Source: CAZYEI01 sp964646425 (lineage in GTDB: Bacteria; Bacillota_I; Bacilli_A; RFN20; JAISJY01). From it: a stretch of DNA of 12,535 nucleotides. Below the pieces are notes generated by a model. The model worked only from the letters and a program-made list of their open reading frames with translations, made no database searches and was not told the DNA's origin. The stretch covers positions 1 to 12,535 of the forward strand of contig CAZYEI010000038.1 in NCBI GenBank assembly GCA_964646425.1. The letters run 5' to 3'. A program made the translations under genes and the position numbers. Numbering within the stretch: the stretch's first letter is position 1; every line of letters starts with the position of its first letter. This document shows positions 1-7,168 of this stretch, in pieces.

Positions 1-1
1 A

Positions 2-946
2 GAATATTGTGATAATTTAGGTTTTATTGAAGTTGAAACTCCAGTATTGCAACCAATTCAAGGAGGAGCAACAGCAAGACCTTTTGTTACTCGTCACAAT
101 GCTTTAGATAGAGATTTTTATCTTAGAATTGCAACTGAATTGCCTTTAAAAAGATTAATTGTTGGTGGCTTAGAAAAAGTTTATGAAATTGGTCGTTTAT
201 TTAGAAACGAAGGTATGGATTTAACTCACAATCCAGAGTTTACAACAATTGAATTATATGAAGCTTATGGTGATTTAGCATCAATGATGAAAATTACTGA
301 AGGAATGGTTAGACATACTGCCGAAAAAGTAGCTGGAAAAACTGAGTTTATTAATATTTTTAATCCTGAGGGGGGAAAGATTGATATTTCTAAACCATTT
401 AAAAAAGTAACAATGTGTGAAATGATTAAACAAGAAACTGGTGTTGATTTTAAGGAAAATGTCTTTACTTTAGAAGAAGCTACTGAAATTGCTAAACAAC
501 ATGGTGTTGAAGTTGAAAAGCATTTTACGGTTGGACATATTATTAATGCATTCTTTGAAAAGTTTTGCGAAGATAAATTAATTCAACCAACATTCTTATG
601 CGGACATCCAGTAGAGATTTCACCATTAACAAAAAAGGATCCTGAAGATCCTAGATTTGTTCAAAGATTTGAATTGTTTATTGGTGGCCATGAATTTGCC
701 AATGCTTATACTGAATTAAATGATCCAATTGATCAAAAGAATAGATTCTTAGATCAATTAAAAGAAAGAGATGCTGGTAATGATGAAGCCAACGAAATGG
801 ATGTTGACTTTGTTGAAGCTCTAGAATATGGTATGCCTCCTTGTGGCGGCGTAGGTATGGGAATTGATAGATTGGTGATGTTCTTAACTGAACAAGTTTC
901 AATTAGAGAAGTATTATTATTCCCGACAATGAAACCTGTTGAATAA
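2..946 (+). CDS. lysS: Lysyl-tRNA synthetase, class II, C-terminal part (5' end outside the window)
   Basis: This is the catalytic part of lysyl-tRNA synthetase, which charges tRNA-Lys with lysine using ATP in the cytoplasm. The reading frame is open from base 2, so the TTG at 47 is an internal Leu codon and not a start. The visible 314 residues are about two thirds of the usual 490-500; the N-terminal OB-fold tRNA anticodon-binding domain lies upstream of the window. Class II motifs are all recognisable: the motif 1 region (EVETPVLQP, then GGATARPF), motif 2 around 184-270 (GRLFRNEGMDLTHNPEFT, with the ATP-binding Arg in FRNEG), and motif 3 around 856-924 (GMGIDRLVM, with the Arg in GIDR). 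LysS-typical lysine-pocket segments such as NPEFT and the late ELNDP are present. The gene ends with TAA and is followed by a strong intrinsic terminator. Identification is firm; only the 5' end and upstream context are missing. Confidence 0.97.
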   Translation, partial: EYCDNLGFIEVETPVLQPIQGGATARPFVTRHNALDRDFYLRIATELPLKRLIVGGLEKVYEIGRLFRNEGMDLTHNPEFTTIELYEAYGDLASMMKITEGMVRHTAEKVAGKTEFINIFNPEGGKIDISKPFKKVTMCEMIKQETGVDFKENVFTLEEATEIAKQHGVEVEKHFTVGHIINAFFEKFCEDKLIQPTFLCGHPVEISPLTKKDPEDPRFVQRFELFIGGHEFANAYTELNDPIDQKNRFLDQLKERDAGNDEANEMDVDFVEALEYGMPPCGGVGMGIDRLVMFLTEQVSIREVLLFPTMKPVE

Positions 947-1028
947 AAAATATACTTTATGTTGCAATAGCTGCAGTAATATTTTCTTTTGGCAACTAAT
1001 ATATTAATAAGTATGATAAGATAATTTT

Positions 1029-1061
1029 AAAACTGTAAAGTATTGTTTGCTTTACAGTTTT
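1029..1061 (+). terminator. Intrinsic terminator after lysS
   Basis: A perfect 12-bp stem pairs 1029-1040 (AAAACTGTAAAG) with 1050-1061 (CTTTACAGTTTT), with a 9-nt loop at 1041-1049. The descending arm runs into the T-rich tail TTTTTGTTT. It lies 82 bases after the lysS stop and upstream of the next promoter, so it separates the two transcription units. No gene is seen in 947-1147. Confidence 0.88.
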
Positions 1062-1096
1062 TGTTTAATTATTAAAAAATTATATTCTTAAATAGT

Positions 1097-1124
1097 TTTT
1101 TGTTTTCCTAAATTATGATAAAAT
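1097..1124 (+). promoter_or_regulatory. Candidate sigma-A-type promoter for the lipoprotein-HAD-NTPase unit
   Basis: TATGATAAAAT at 1114-1124 contains two overlapping -10-like hexamers, TATGAT and TAAAAT. A weak -35 candidate, TTTTTG (1097-1102), lies 16 bases upstream of TAAAAT. The position between the lysS terminator and the ATG at 1148 is right. The whole region is AT-rich, so chance matches are likely and the exact hexamers are uncertain. Confidence 0.4.
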
Positions 1125-1147
1125 AATATTGAAAGTGAGTGAGATAA

Positions 1148-1972
1148 ATGAATAATAAAAGTAAAATGATATCTTTGTTATTACTTTTTTCGTTTGTTAG
1201 TGGCTGTAGCAGTGCAACTTCTTTATATAGTGATATTTCGGATTTACGTGGTTTTATTTTTACTTTAAACAATAAAGATAATGAAATATCTTATGAAAAT
1301 TATCAAAATAATGAAAATATTTATTTAATGATAAACATGAATTATGCAACTGATAAAAATTTGGATAATTTTATTATATTTAATGGACTAAGTGAACTGC
1401 CAAATATTGCATACACCCATCACTATAATTTAGAAAATAATAATTATAATATGATGACTTCTAATTATATCGAGATTCAAACTAATATTCTAACTTCTTC
1501 ATTTGAAATTTTAGAAAATAATTTTCATTTTATTTCGCAAGATGATAATAAATATATAATTAATGATAAATATGAATATTCACGTATTTTTAATAATAAT
1601 GAAATAAAAATAAAATTAAATGATACTAAATCAAAATCGATTAGAGGAGAAGAATGTAAATACGGAGTAAGTATTTCTTTAAATGTTCGCAAAATTGATG
1701 TTTTAAAGAAAATGCAAATTTTTGAATATCGGGATGAAAAAATGTTGCGTATGAGTACTATTGATTCCTATAAAGAGAGTTTTAATTTAATAAATGAAAC
1801 TGAATATTATTATATAAAAAGTACATTTACAGATGATAATGGGAATGATTATGTAGTTGATTCGGAATTTTATACTGATGATTTATTAAATTATGAAACT
1901 TTATTTGTAAATGAATTTGGTTATATAGATAGAAATGAAAGGTATATGAATATATATAGACAGGTATTTTAA
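1148..1972 (+). CDS. Predicted lipoprotein of unknown function
   Basis: A 274-residue protein with a classic lipoprotein signal peptide: short basic N-terminus (K4, K6), hydrophobic run MISLLLLFSFV (7-17), and lipobox VSGC with Cys20 as the predicted lipidated residue. It should therefore be anchored on the outer face of the membrane. The mature part is polar and very rich in Asn, Tyr, Ile, Asp and Glu, with no further membrane segment. I recognise no known domain; the alternating polar/hydrophobic pattern suggests a beta-rich fold, which is only an impression. The sequence looks more AT-biased than its neighbours, consistent with a fast-evolving or weakly constrained surface protein. The ribosome site is poor (GTGAGTGAG before the ATG). 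The TAA is only 2 bases from the following HAD gene, so the two should be co-transcribed. That it encodes a protein is well supported; its function is unknown. Confidence 0.8.
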   Translation: MNNKSKMISLLLLFSFVSGCSSATSLYSDISDLRGFIFTLNNKDNEISYENYQNNENIYLMINMNYATDKNLDNFIIFNGLSELPNIAYTHHYNLENNNYNMMTSNYIEIQTNILTSSFEILENNFHFISQDDNKYIINDKYEYSRIFNNNEIKIKLNDTKSKSIRGEECKYGVSISLNVRKIDVLKKMQIFEYRDEKMLRMSTIDSYKESFNLINETEYYYIKSTFTDDNGNDYVVDSEFYTDDLLNYETLFVNEFGYIDRNERYMNIYRQVF

Positions 1973-1974
1973 AG

Positions 1975-2694
1975 ATGATTGATACTATATTATTTGATTT
2001 GGATGGGACATTACTTCCAATGAATCAAGATTTATTTATAAAATATTATGGACAAGCATTAATGGAAAAGTGTTATCCATTGTTTAAAGAAAAAACAAAA
2101 GAAGTCATTTACACATTAATTAATGGTATTAATGCAATGGTAGCGAATGATGGTAGTAAAAGTAATGAAACTGTTTTTTGGGATTACTTTTTATCTAAAG
2201 TTAAAATTGAAAGAAATTATATTGAACCATTGTTGCTTGATTTTTATAATAATGAATTTATAGCAATTATGAAAGCTTGTCATCCAAATCCTTTAGCAAA
2301 AGAAGTTATAGAAATATTAAAGGAAAAAGGTTATAAAGTAGTTTTAACTACAAATCCGTTTTTTCCTAAAATTGCAACATGGAATCGAGTTAAATGGGCT
2401 GGACTCAATCCAAATGATTTTGAACTAATTACCGTTTTTGAAAATTCAAGTTTTTGTAAGCCTAATCTAGAATACTATCAAGAAGTCTTGAGAAAGATAA
2501 ATAAAAAACCTCAAAATTGTCTTATGGTTGGAAACGATGTATTAGAAGATGGCATTATTCAAGAACTTAAAATCCCATGTTATTTAATTAAAGACTGTTT
2601 GATTAATGCCCGAAATTTAAAGATTACTGCAAAATATTTGGGTAGTTTTGATGATTTTGTAAAATTTGTTGCAGATTTGCCATATATTAAATAA
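1975..2694 (+). CDS. HAD-superfamily hydrolase (probable phosphatase)
   Basis: A 239-residue haloacid dehalogenase-type hydrolase, expected to dephosphorylate a small metabolite through an aspartyl-phosphate intermediate with Mg2+. Motif I is FDLDGT with nucleophile D8 and acid/base D10. Motif II is VVLTTNP with T125 or T126. The motif III Lys is K162 in CKPN. Motif IV is MVGNDVLED with D188 and D192. Between motifs I and II, roughly residues 15-115 form a helical cap of the C1 type found in phosphoglycolate phosphatase-like and YjjG-like members. The start is fixed by motif I lying close to the N-terminus. There is no good Shine-Dalgarno, but the ATG is 2 bases after the lipoprotein stop, so translation is probably coupled. 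Substrate cannot be read from the sequence. A metabolite phosphatase or house-cleaning nucleotidase role is plausible. Confidence 0.9.
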   Translation: MIDTILFDLDGTLLPMNQDLFIKYYGQALMEKCYPLFKEKTKEVIYTLINGINAMVANDGSKSNETVFWDYFLSKVKIERNYIEPLLLDFYNNEFIAIMKACHPNPLAKEVIEILKEKGYKVVLTTNPFFPKIATWNRVKWAGLNPNDFELITVFENSSFCKPNLEYYQEVLRKINKKPQNCLMVGNDVLEDGIIQELKIPCYLIKDCLINARNLKITAKYLGSFDDFVKFVADLPYIK

Positions 2695-2699
2695 AAGGA
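2695..2699 (+). promoter_or_regulatory. Ribosome binding site deciding the NTPase start
   Basis: AAGGA directly after the HAD stop lies 9 bases before ATG 2709. It would touch the alternative in-frame TTG at 2700, which is too close for initiation. This supports ATG 2709 and a 172-residue protein over the three-residue-longer TTG version. Confidence 0.6.
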
Positions 2700-2708
2700 T
2701 TGAAGATT

Positions 2709-3227
2709 ATGACAAAAAACGATGTATTAAAAGAGAAAAAAATTCTTGTTATTGGAAGTCCTGGAAGTGGTAAAAGTTATTTTTCTCGTCAGCTATCAAT
2801 TATTACGGGGATAAAAGCTTATCATTTAGATTTATATTATTGGCATGAAGGTTGGATTTCTACTCCTCATGAGGAATTTGATCAAATAATTAATGATATT
2901 ATGCAAAAAGATGAGTGGATTATTGATGGAAATTATCAGAGAACGCTAGAAATGAGGCTTGCTAAATGTGAAGTGGTTTTCTTTTTAGATTTACCGACAA
3001 GAGTTTGTATAAAAGCAGAAAGAAAAAGACGTGGAGTAGTTCGCTCGGATTTTCCAAGTTTTTTAAACGAAGGAGAAGATCCAAAATTCGTTAAATATAT
3101 CAAAGAATTTCCTAAATTAAATAAACCAGATATTTTAGAAGCTTTAAGTAAACATAATAATATCAAAGTTATAACAATAAAATCGAGAAGACATATGAAT
3201 AAATACTTAAAAATTCTAGGCAACTAG
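2709..3227 (+). CDS. Small P-loop NTPase/kinase, FlaR-like (adenylate kinase-like fold)
   Basis: A 172-residue P-loop protein resembling the small NTPases often labelled 'DNA topology modulation protein FlaR' or 'AAA family ATPase', which have an adenylate/shikimate kinase-like fold. Walker A is GSPGSGKS at residues 16-23. It is followed by the family-typical HLDLYYW (39-45) with GW and TPHEEF just after, then EWIIDGNYQRT (69-79), a Walker B-like VVFFLDLP (89-96), and the basic lid-like stretch ERKRRG (104-109). The combination of YHLD, WIIDGNY and FFLD is characteristic of this group. The true phosphoacceptor is not established for the family, and the historical 'DNA topology' label says little about mechanism. 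The gene follows the HAD gene with a 14-base gap and is the last of its unit. Its TAG stop lies inside the terminator stem. Start chosen by ribosome-site spacing. Confidence 0.85.
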   Translation: MTKNDVLKEKKILVIGSPGSGKSYFSRQLSIITGIKAYHLDLYYWHEGWISTPHEEFDQIINDIMQKDEWIIDGNYQRTLEMRLAKCEVVFFLDLPTRVCIKAERKRRGVVRSDFPSFLNEGEDPKFVKYIKEFPKLNKPDILEALSKHNNIKVITIKSRRHMNKYLKILGN

Positions 3228-3236
3228 AATTTTTTT
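3209..3236 (+). terminator. Intrinsic terminator overlapping the NTPase stop codon
   Basis: A perfect 11-bp stem pairs 3209-3219 (AAAAATTCTAG) with 3224-3234 (CTAGAATTTTT), closed by a GCAA loop (3220-3223) of the stable GNRA type. T residues continue to 3236. The stop codon TAG (3225-3227) sits in the descending arm and the last codons form the ascending arm. Confidence 0.85.
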
Positions 3237-3360
3237 GTATTTGTATTTCTTCGATAAAAATTTTATGAAACAAATATAACAAATTACATATACTAAATTA
3301 AGTAAAAGAAATAATTTTTTACTAATAAAACAAAATATGGCTTTAAATCAAGAAAAATGC

Positions 3361-3389
3361 TTGCAAATCAAAAAAGAATATGCTATGAT
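3361..3389 (+). promoter_or_regulatory. oppA: Extended -10 promoter of the opp operon
   Basis: TTGCAA (3361-3366) is separated by exactly 17 bases from TATGAT (3384-3389), with TGC immediately before the -10 hexamer giving the extended TGn motif. Transcription would start near 3395-3398, giving a leader of about 50 bases before oppA. This is the best promoter in the 219-base gap at 3228-3446. The rest of that gap (3237-3360) is AT-rich with no convincing gene. Confidence 0.7.
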
Positions 3390-3396
3390 TCTAGAA

Positions 3397-3414
3397 ACCA
3401 TAATTGATTATGGT
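3397..3414 (+). promoter_or_regulatory. Dyad at the predicted opp transcription start (candidate operator or leader hairpin)
   Basis: ACCATAA (3397-3403) and TTATGGT (3408-3414) are perfect inverted repeats around TTGA. The 18-bp element begins 7 bases after the -10 hexamer, where a repressor would block initiation. As RNA it would form a weak 7-bp hairpin at the very 5' end of the transcript, upstream of the ribosome site at 3433-3440. Which of these applies, if either, cannot be told from the sequence. Confidence 0.45.
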
Positions 3415-3446
3415 GAAAAGTTATTTTATGTAAAGGAGGAATAAAA

Positions 3447-6113
3447 ATGAAAACAAAAAGAAATAACTTGTTGTTCGGTTTGTTTGCAACGGCTTTACTA
3501 GTTGTTGGTTGTACAGATAACAATACTAATAGTAATAAAAATAGTTCTTCAAGTAGTGGAGATGCAACAGTATCGACAAATAGTGCTTCCACAGGTGGAG
3601 TAAATAAAGGTGACACATATACTTATCATAGTTATACAACTACATCACCTTCAAACTGGAATGAATTAACATACAAAGATGAAAATGATACACAAATTAT
3701 GGATTATATTGGTAGTTCATTCTTTGTTTATGATTTCAAATTTGATGAAGATGGAGAAATTGTTTCAGGCGAATTTGAAATGAAATATTCTGCAGCTACA
3801 AAGTTAGAAGATGTTACTACAGATTACGCAGGTAAAGATAATTGGGGAATTCCTGCAAATGCCAAAAGTTCACGTGCCTATAAGATTACTTTAAGAGATG
3901 ACTTGAAATGGGATGATGGAACTTCAATTGCTGCTTCTGATTTTGTTTATTCAATGCAAGAACAATTAAATCCATTGTTCTTTAACTATCGTGCAGATTC
4001 TTATTATAAAGGTTCTACTATAATCCACAATGCTCAAGGTTATTTAAAACAAAAATCAATTGCCGATGAAGTTGTTGGAAATTTATTTGATTCATTATCT
4101 GAAGCAATGAATGTATATGATGAAATATATTTAGATTATGATGCTATTACAGATGCTTTAAATGAATGGTTTGATTATGAAGATATTACATATGAGCAAT
4201 TTGAAGCTGCTGGCTATCTTGATTATTACTTTGCTTTATATGAAGGAGAAGGCGAAAATAGAAAACCTGTCCAAGCAACAAATCCAGATGGAACATTAGC
4301 TTATTATCCTAAAACTGATGATGATGGAAATTATATTACAGATGATGATGGGAATTATGTAGATGATTTAGAATCACCTGTTCCATTATCATTCTTCAGT
4401 AAATATGATGTAAGAGAAAATGAAAATAAAAAAATTAAAGTTACTCAAGCAATGATTGATGATTATAATTCAATGGATATGTGGAATCCTAGTGCAGATG
4501 AAGAAATGATTGGTTTAACAATTATCAAGGATTATGAATTCCCAGAAGTTTCTTGGAATGACGTTGGTTTCTTTGTTGGAGATAACGAAAACGAATTTGT
4601 TATTATCTTAGATAAGCCACTTCAATTATTAAAAGAAGATGGATCTTTGAGTTATAAAGCTGCATATAGCATGGCAAGCTTACCATTGGTAAAGAGAGAT
4701 TTATATGAATCTTGTAAGCAAGAACCACAAGCTGGTTCATCATTATGGACTTCGAATTACAATAGTAGTGTTGAAACAACTGCTTCATGGGGACCATATA
4801 AATTGACAGAATTCCAAGCTGGAAAAGCTTATGCATTAGAAAGAAATCCATATTGGTATGGTTATAATATGGATTTATATAAAGGACAATACCAAACAAC
4901 AAATATTGAAGTTGAAACAATAAAAGAATGGAGTACTGCATGGTTAGCATTCCAAAAAGGAGAATTAACTTTGATTGGTATGGATGTTTCAATTTCACAA
5001 GAATATAAAAATAGTTCAAGAGCTATCTTCACACCAGATGATTATGTAGGTTCATTACAACTTCAATCAAGTTATGAAGCATTGGCAGCTCGTGAAAGTG
5101 ATAACGTTAATAAAACAATTTTATCTTACCCTGAATTTAGAAAGGCTATTTCATTAGCTGTTAATAGAACAGAATACAACAATAGCTGTACAACATCATC
5201 TCTTCCAGGATTAGGATTATTTAATTCAATGCACTATTATGATGTTGAAAATGGTGGAGTTTATCGTAATACTGATTATGCAAAAGAAGTATTATGCGAA
5301 GTTTATGGAATTGATGTTAGTCAATATGGTTCTTTAGACGAAGCTGTTGAATCAATTACAGGTTATGACTTAAAACAAGCAAAAGAACTTGTAACAGAAG
5401 CTTATAATAAAGCTTTGGCAGATGGCGAAATTGATGCTGATGATAAAGTAGTAATAACTTTCGGTAGTGGTGCAGATAATGAATCCGTAAGAAGAGTCTT
5501 TAATTTCTTAACTACAACACTAACAGAAATGGTTAAAGGAACACCATTAGAAGGTAGATTAGAAACAACTTTTGAAGACCATCAAACTAAATGGGCTGAT
5601 GATTTTAGAGCTGGTGGCTATGATATTTGTCTAGGTGGTTGGACTGGAGCTGCTTGGGATCCAGGATATTTCTTACTTGCATATATAAGTGATGATTATA
5701 TGTATTCTACTGGTTGGGATACAAGTAATCATAATGTTACATTTACTATGCCTGAATTAGCTGATGCTGATTATGCTGGCGAAGGTGTCGAAGAAACAAT
5801 GAGTATCCTAGAATGGTGGGATTGCTTAAATGGTCAATCAGGTGCAAAATATGATTGGTCTGAAGGTGCAATTCCTAATGATGCAAGACTTGCTTTAATT
5901 GCAAGACTTGAAAAAGAAATTTTATTACAATACTATACAGTACCTGTTTCTTATTCATTCGGAGCACGATTATTGTCTTATCAAGTTGAATATATCACTA
6001 CAGAGTATAATACATTTATGGCTTATGGTGGTATTAGATATATGACATATAACTTTACTGATGCTCAATGGAGTGCATATCTTGCTAATAATAATTTAGA
6101 CTATAAACTTTAA
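3447..6113 (+). CDS. oppA: Oligopeptide ABC transporter substrate-binding lipoprotein
   Basis: An 888-residue binding protein of the SBP_bac_5 (OppA/DppA) family, expected to capture peptides outside the membrane and deliver them to OppBC. The signal peptide has K2, K4 and R5, hydrophobic residues 8-20 and lipobox VVGC, with Cys22 lipidated. A Ser/Asn/Thr-rich linker follows (about 23-55). Family hallmarks are the LRDDLKWDDGTSIAASDFVYS segment (149-169), ALERNPYWYG (463-472), FRKAISLAVNR (564-574) and the late GGWTGAAWDPGYFLLAY. The protein is much longer than typical 540-660-residue OppA; most of the excess is an acidic segment at roughly 176-365, between the FVYS helix and FVIILDKPL. That segment includes a tandem DDDGNY repeat. 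The ribosome site is excellent (AAGGAGGA, 6 bases before ATG). The gene ends in tandem stops TAA TAG. Peptide transport is the best call; the exact ligand is not known. Confidence 0.93.
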   Translation: MKTKRNNLLFGLFATALLVVGCTDNNTNSNKNSSSSSGDATVSTNSASTGGVNKGDTYTYHSYTTTSPSNWNELTYKDENDTQIMDYIGSSFFVYDFKFDEDGEIVSGEFEMKYSAATKLEDVTTDYAGKDNWGIPANAKSSRAYKITLRDDLKWDDGTSIAASDFVYSMQEQLNPLFFNYRADSYYKGSTIIHNAQGYLKQKSIADEVVGNLFDSLSEAMNVYDEIYLDYDAITDALNEWFDYEDITYEQFEAAGYLDYYFALYEGEGENRKPVQATNPDGTLAYYPKTDDDGNYITDDDGNYVDDLESPVPLSFFSKYDVRENENKKIKVTQAMIDDYNSMDMWNPSADEEMIGLTIIKDYEFPEVSWNDVGFFVGDNENEFVIILDKPLQLLKEDGSLSYKAAYSMASLPLVKRDLYESCKQEPQAGSSLWTSNYNSSVETTASWGPYKLTEFQAGKAYALERNPYWYGYNMDLYKGQYQTTNIEVETIKEWSTAWLAFQKGELTLIGMDVSISQEYKNSSRAIFTPDDYVGSLQLQSSYEALAARESDNVNKTILSYPEFRKAISLAVNRTEYNNSCTTSSLPGLGLFNSMHYYDVENGGVYRNTDYAKEVLCEVYGIDVSQYGSLDEAVESITGYDLKQAKELVTEAYNKALADGEIDADDKVVITFGSGADNESVRRVFNFLTTTLTEMVKGTPLEGRLETTFEDHQTKWADDFRAGGYDICLGGWTGAAWDPGYFLLAYISDDYMYSTGWDTSNHNVTFTMPELADADYAGEGVEETMSILEWWDCLNGQSGAKYDWSEGAIPNDARLALIARLEKEILLQYYTVPVSYSFGARLLSYQVEYITTEYNTFMAYGGIRYMTYNFTDAQWSAYLANNNLDYKL
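4317..4364 (+). repeat. Tandem 24-bp coding repeat in oppA (DDDGNY x2)
   Basis: Two adjacent 24-base units encode DDDGNYIT (residues 291-298) and DDDGNYVD (299-306). The units differ at a few bases, including GGA/GGG. The Asp-rich, Gly-containing pattern resembles metal-binding loops superficially, but spacing does not establish a canonical EF-hand. Confidence 0.8.
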
Positions 6114-6138
6114 TAGTTTGCATATGGCATAATAATTT

Positions 6139-6171
6139 ATGTGGGGCAATGATTAGCTCATTGTCCCACAT
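6139..6171 (+). terminator. Intercistronic stem-loop between oppA and oppB (attenuator or mRNA-stabilising hairpin)
   Basis: A 14-bp stem pairs 6139-6152 with 6158-6171, with a single G-U pair (6146/6164) and a 5-nt loop TTAGC. It contains GTGGGGC and GTCCCAC and is by far the most GC-rich element in the gap. The following bases, TTAGTATTTAATAAT, are T-rich but not a proper U-tract, so complete termination is unlikely. It lies 25 bases after the oppA stop and 19 bases before the oppB ribosome site. Confidence 0.75.
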
Positions 6172-6204
6172 TTAGTATTTAATAATATAAAGGAGGAAAG
6201 ACGT

Positions 6205-7167
6205 ATGTACATGTTAAAATATGTATTAAAAAGGCTTGGGCTTATGCTGATGACTTTTTCTATTATTATTGTTATATGTTTCGTTTTAATTAAATTATTA
6301 CCAATTGTTATTAATGTTAGCATTGGTCAAGATAAGGAAATTATAGAGGCCCAACTTCAAGCAAGAGGTTACTACGATCCGATTCCTATTCAATTTTTTA
6401 ATTATATAAAAAGAATTATTACTGCAGGAGATTTTGGCGTAGGTGTAAATATCCCAGATTTTAGAAATAAACCTGTTTGGGATGCATTTGTTGATCGATT
6501 ACCTCCAACAGTTTTAATTAATGTTTATTCGACTTTAATTGCCGTACCAATAGGTATTGTTCTTGGAATATATGCTGCTTTAAAAAAGAATAAATGGCAA
6601 GATCATGTAATAAGTACTGGAGTAATGATAGTTATTTCTGTACCAAGTTTTATCTATGCTTTTTTAATACAATATATTTTATGTTTTAAATTAGATTGGT
6701 TACCTTTAACAATGAATAAAGGTTATGATTATTTTTCGTGGAGTATGTTTAAATCAATGTTACCTGCAGTAATTAGTTTATGTTTTGGTTCAATTGCTGG
6801 TTATGCTAGAGGTACTAGGGCTGAATTAACTGAAGTATTAACAAGTGAATATATGCTACTTGCTCGTACTAAGGGGTTAACAAAAAGACAAGCTACAACA
6901 AGACATGCATTAAGAAATGCTATGGTTCCAATTTTTCCATCAATTGTGGGAGAATTTGTTGCAGTTTTAAGTGGTTCGTTAATTATTGAAAGTATATTTT
7001 CAGTTCCTGGCGTAGGAGGATTATATCTTGATTCAATTACATATCAAGATTATGATTTCTTTATGGTTTTATCTGCGTTCTATATTTTTGTTGGCTTAGC
7101 AGCAGGTATTGTAATTGACTTGAGTTATGGATTTATCGATCCACGTATTAGAATGGGGGCAAAGTAA
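6205..7167 (+). CDS. oppB: Oligopeptide ABC transporter permease, OppB subunit
   Basis: A 320-residue inner-membrane permease of the BPD_transp_1 family. It forms one half of the transport channel with OppC. It has TM1 near residues 9-31, the OppB-typical extracytoplasmic stretch with GDFGVGV (76-82) and VWDAFVDRLPPTV (91-103), then five more hydrophobic segments. The cytoplasmic EAA coupling motif is EYMLLARTKGLTKRQ (215-229), followed by ALRNAMVPI. The C-terminus is IDPRIRMG, as in OppB/DppB proteins. Length is normal for the family, in contrast to the other subunits of this system. The ribosome site AGGAGG (6191-6196) is ideally spaced 8 bases before the ATG. The stop is 1 base from the oppC start, so translation is probably coupled. 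Confidence 0.96.
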   Translation: MYMLKYVLKRLGLMLMTFSIIIVICFVLIKLLPIVINVSIGQDKEIIEAQLQARGYYDPIPIQFFNYIKRIITAGDFGVGVNIPDFRNKPVWDAFVDRLPPTVLINVYSTLIAVPIGIVLGIYAALKKNKWQDHVISTGVMIVISVPSFIYAFLIQYILCFKLDWLPLTMNKGYDYFSWSMFKSMLPAVISLCFGSIAGYARGTRAELTEVLTSEYMLLARTKGLTKRQATTRHALRNAMVPIFPSIVGEFVAVLSGSLIIESIFSVPGVGGLYLDSITYQDYDFFMVLSAFYIFVGLAAGIVIDLSYGFIDPRIRMGAK

Positions 7168-7168
7168 T

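Noticed and set aside
678..902. Minus-strand ORF within lysS, and similar minus-strand ORFs within oppA, oppC, oppF and the NTPase
   Set aside because: They are antisense shadows of conserved genes with no ribosome sites and low-complexity protein sequence. The one at 12170-12355 is the antisense of the DUF3899-like gene.
961..996. GTTGC/GCAAC inverted repeat just after lysS
   Set aside because: Only 5 bp with a 26-base loop and no T-tract, so not a credible terminator. The real one is at 1029-1061.
2700..2708. TTG start for the P-loop NTPase
   Set aside because: The ribosome site AAGGA would touch the TTG. ATG 2709 has proper spacing.
3337..3444. A 35-codon ORF (MALNQEKCLQIKK...) ending at the oppA ribosome site, a possible leader peptide
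   Set aside because: Its start lies upstream of the -35 of the good opp promoter, so the main transcript would not contain it. It has no ribosome site, and its last codons are simply the AAGGAGGA read in frame.
7127..7168. Upstream ATG giving OppC a 14-residue N-terminal extension overlapping oppB
   Set aside because: The extension is only the oppB C-terminus read in another frame. ATG 7169 fits the family N-terminus and the 1-base gene spacing.
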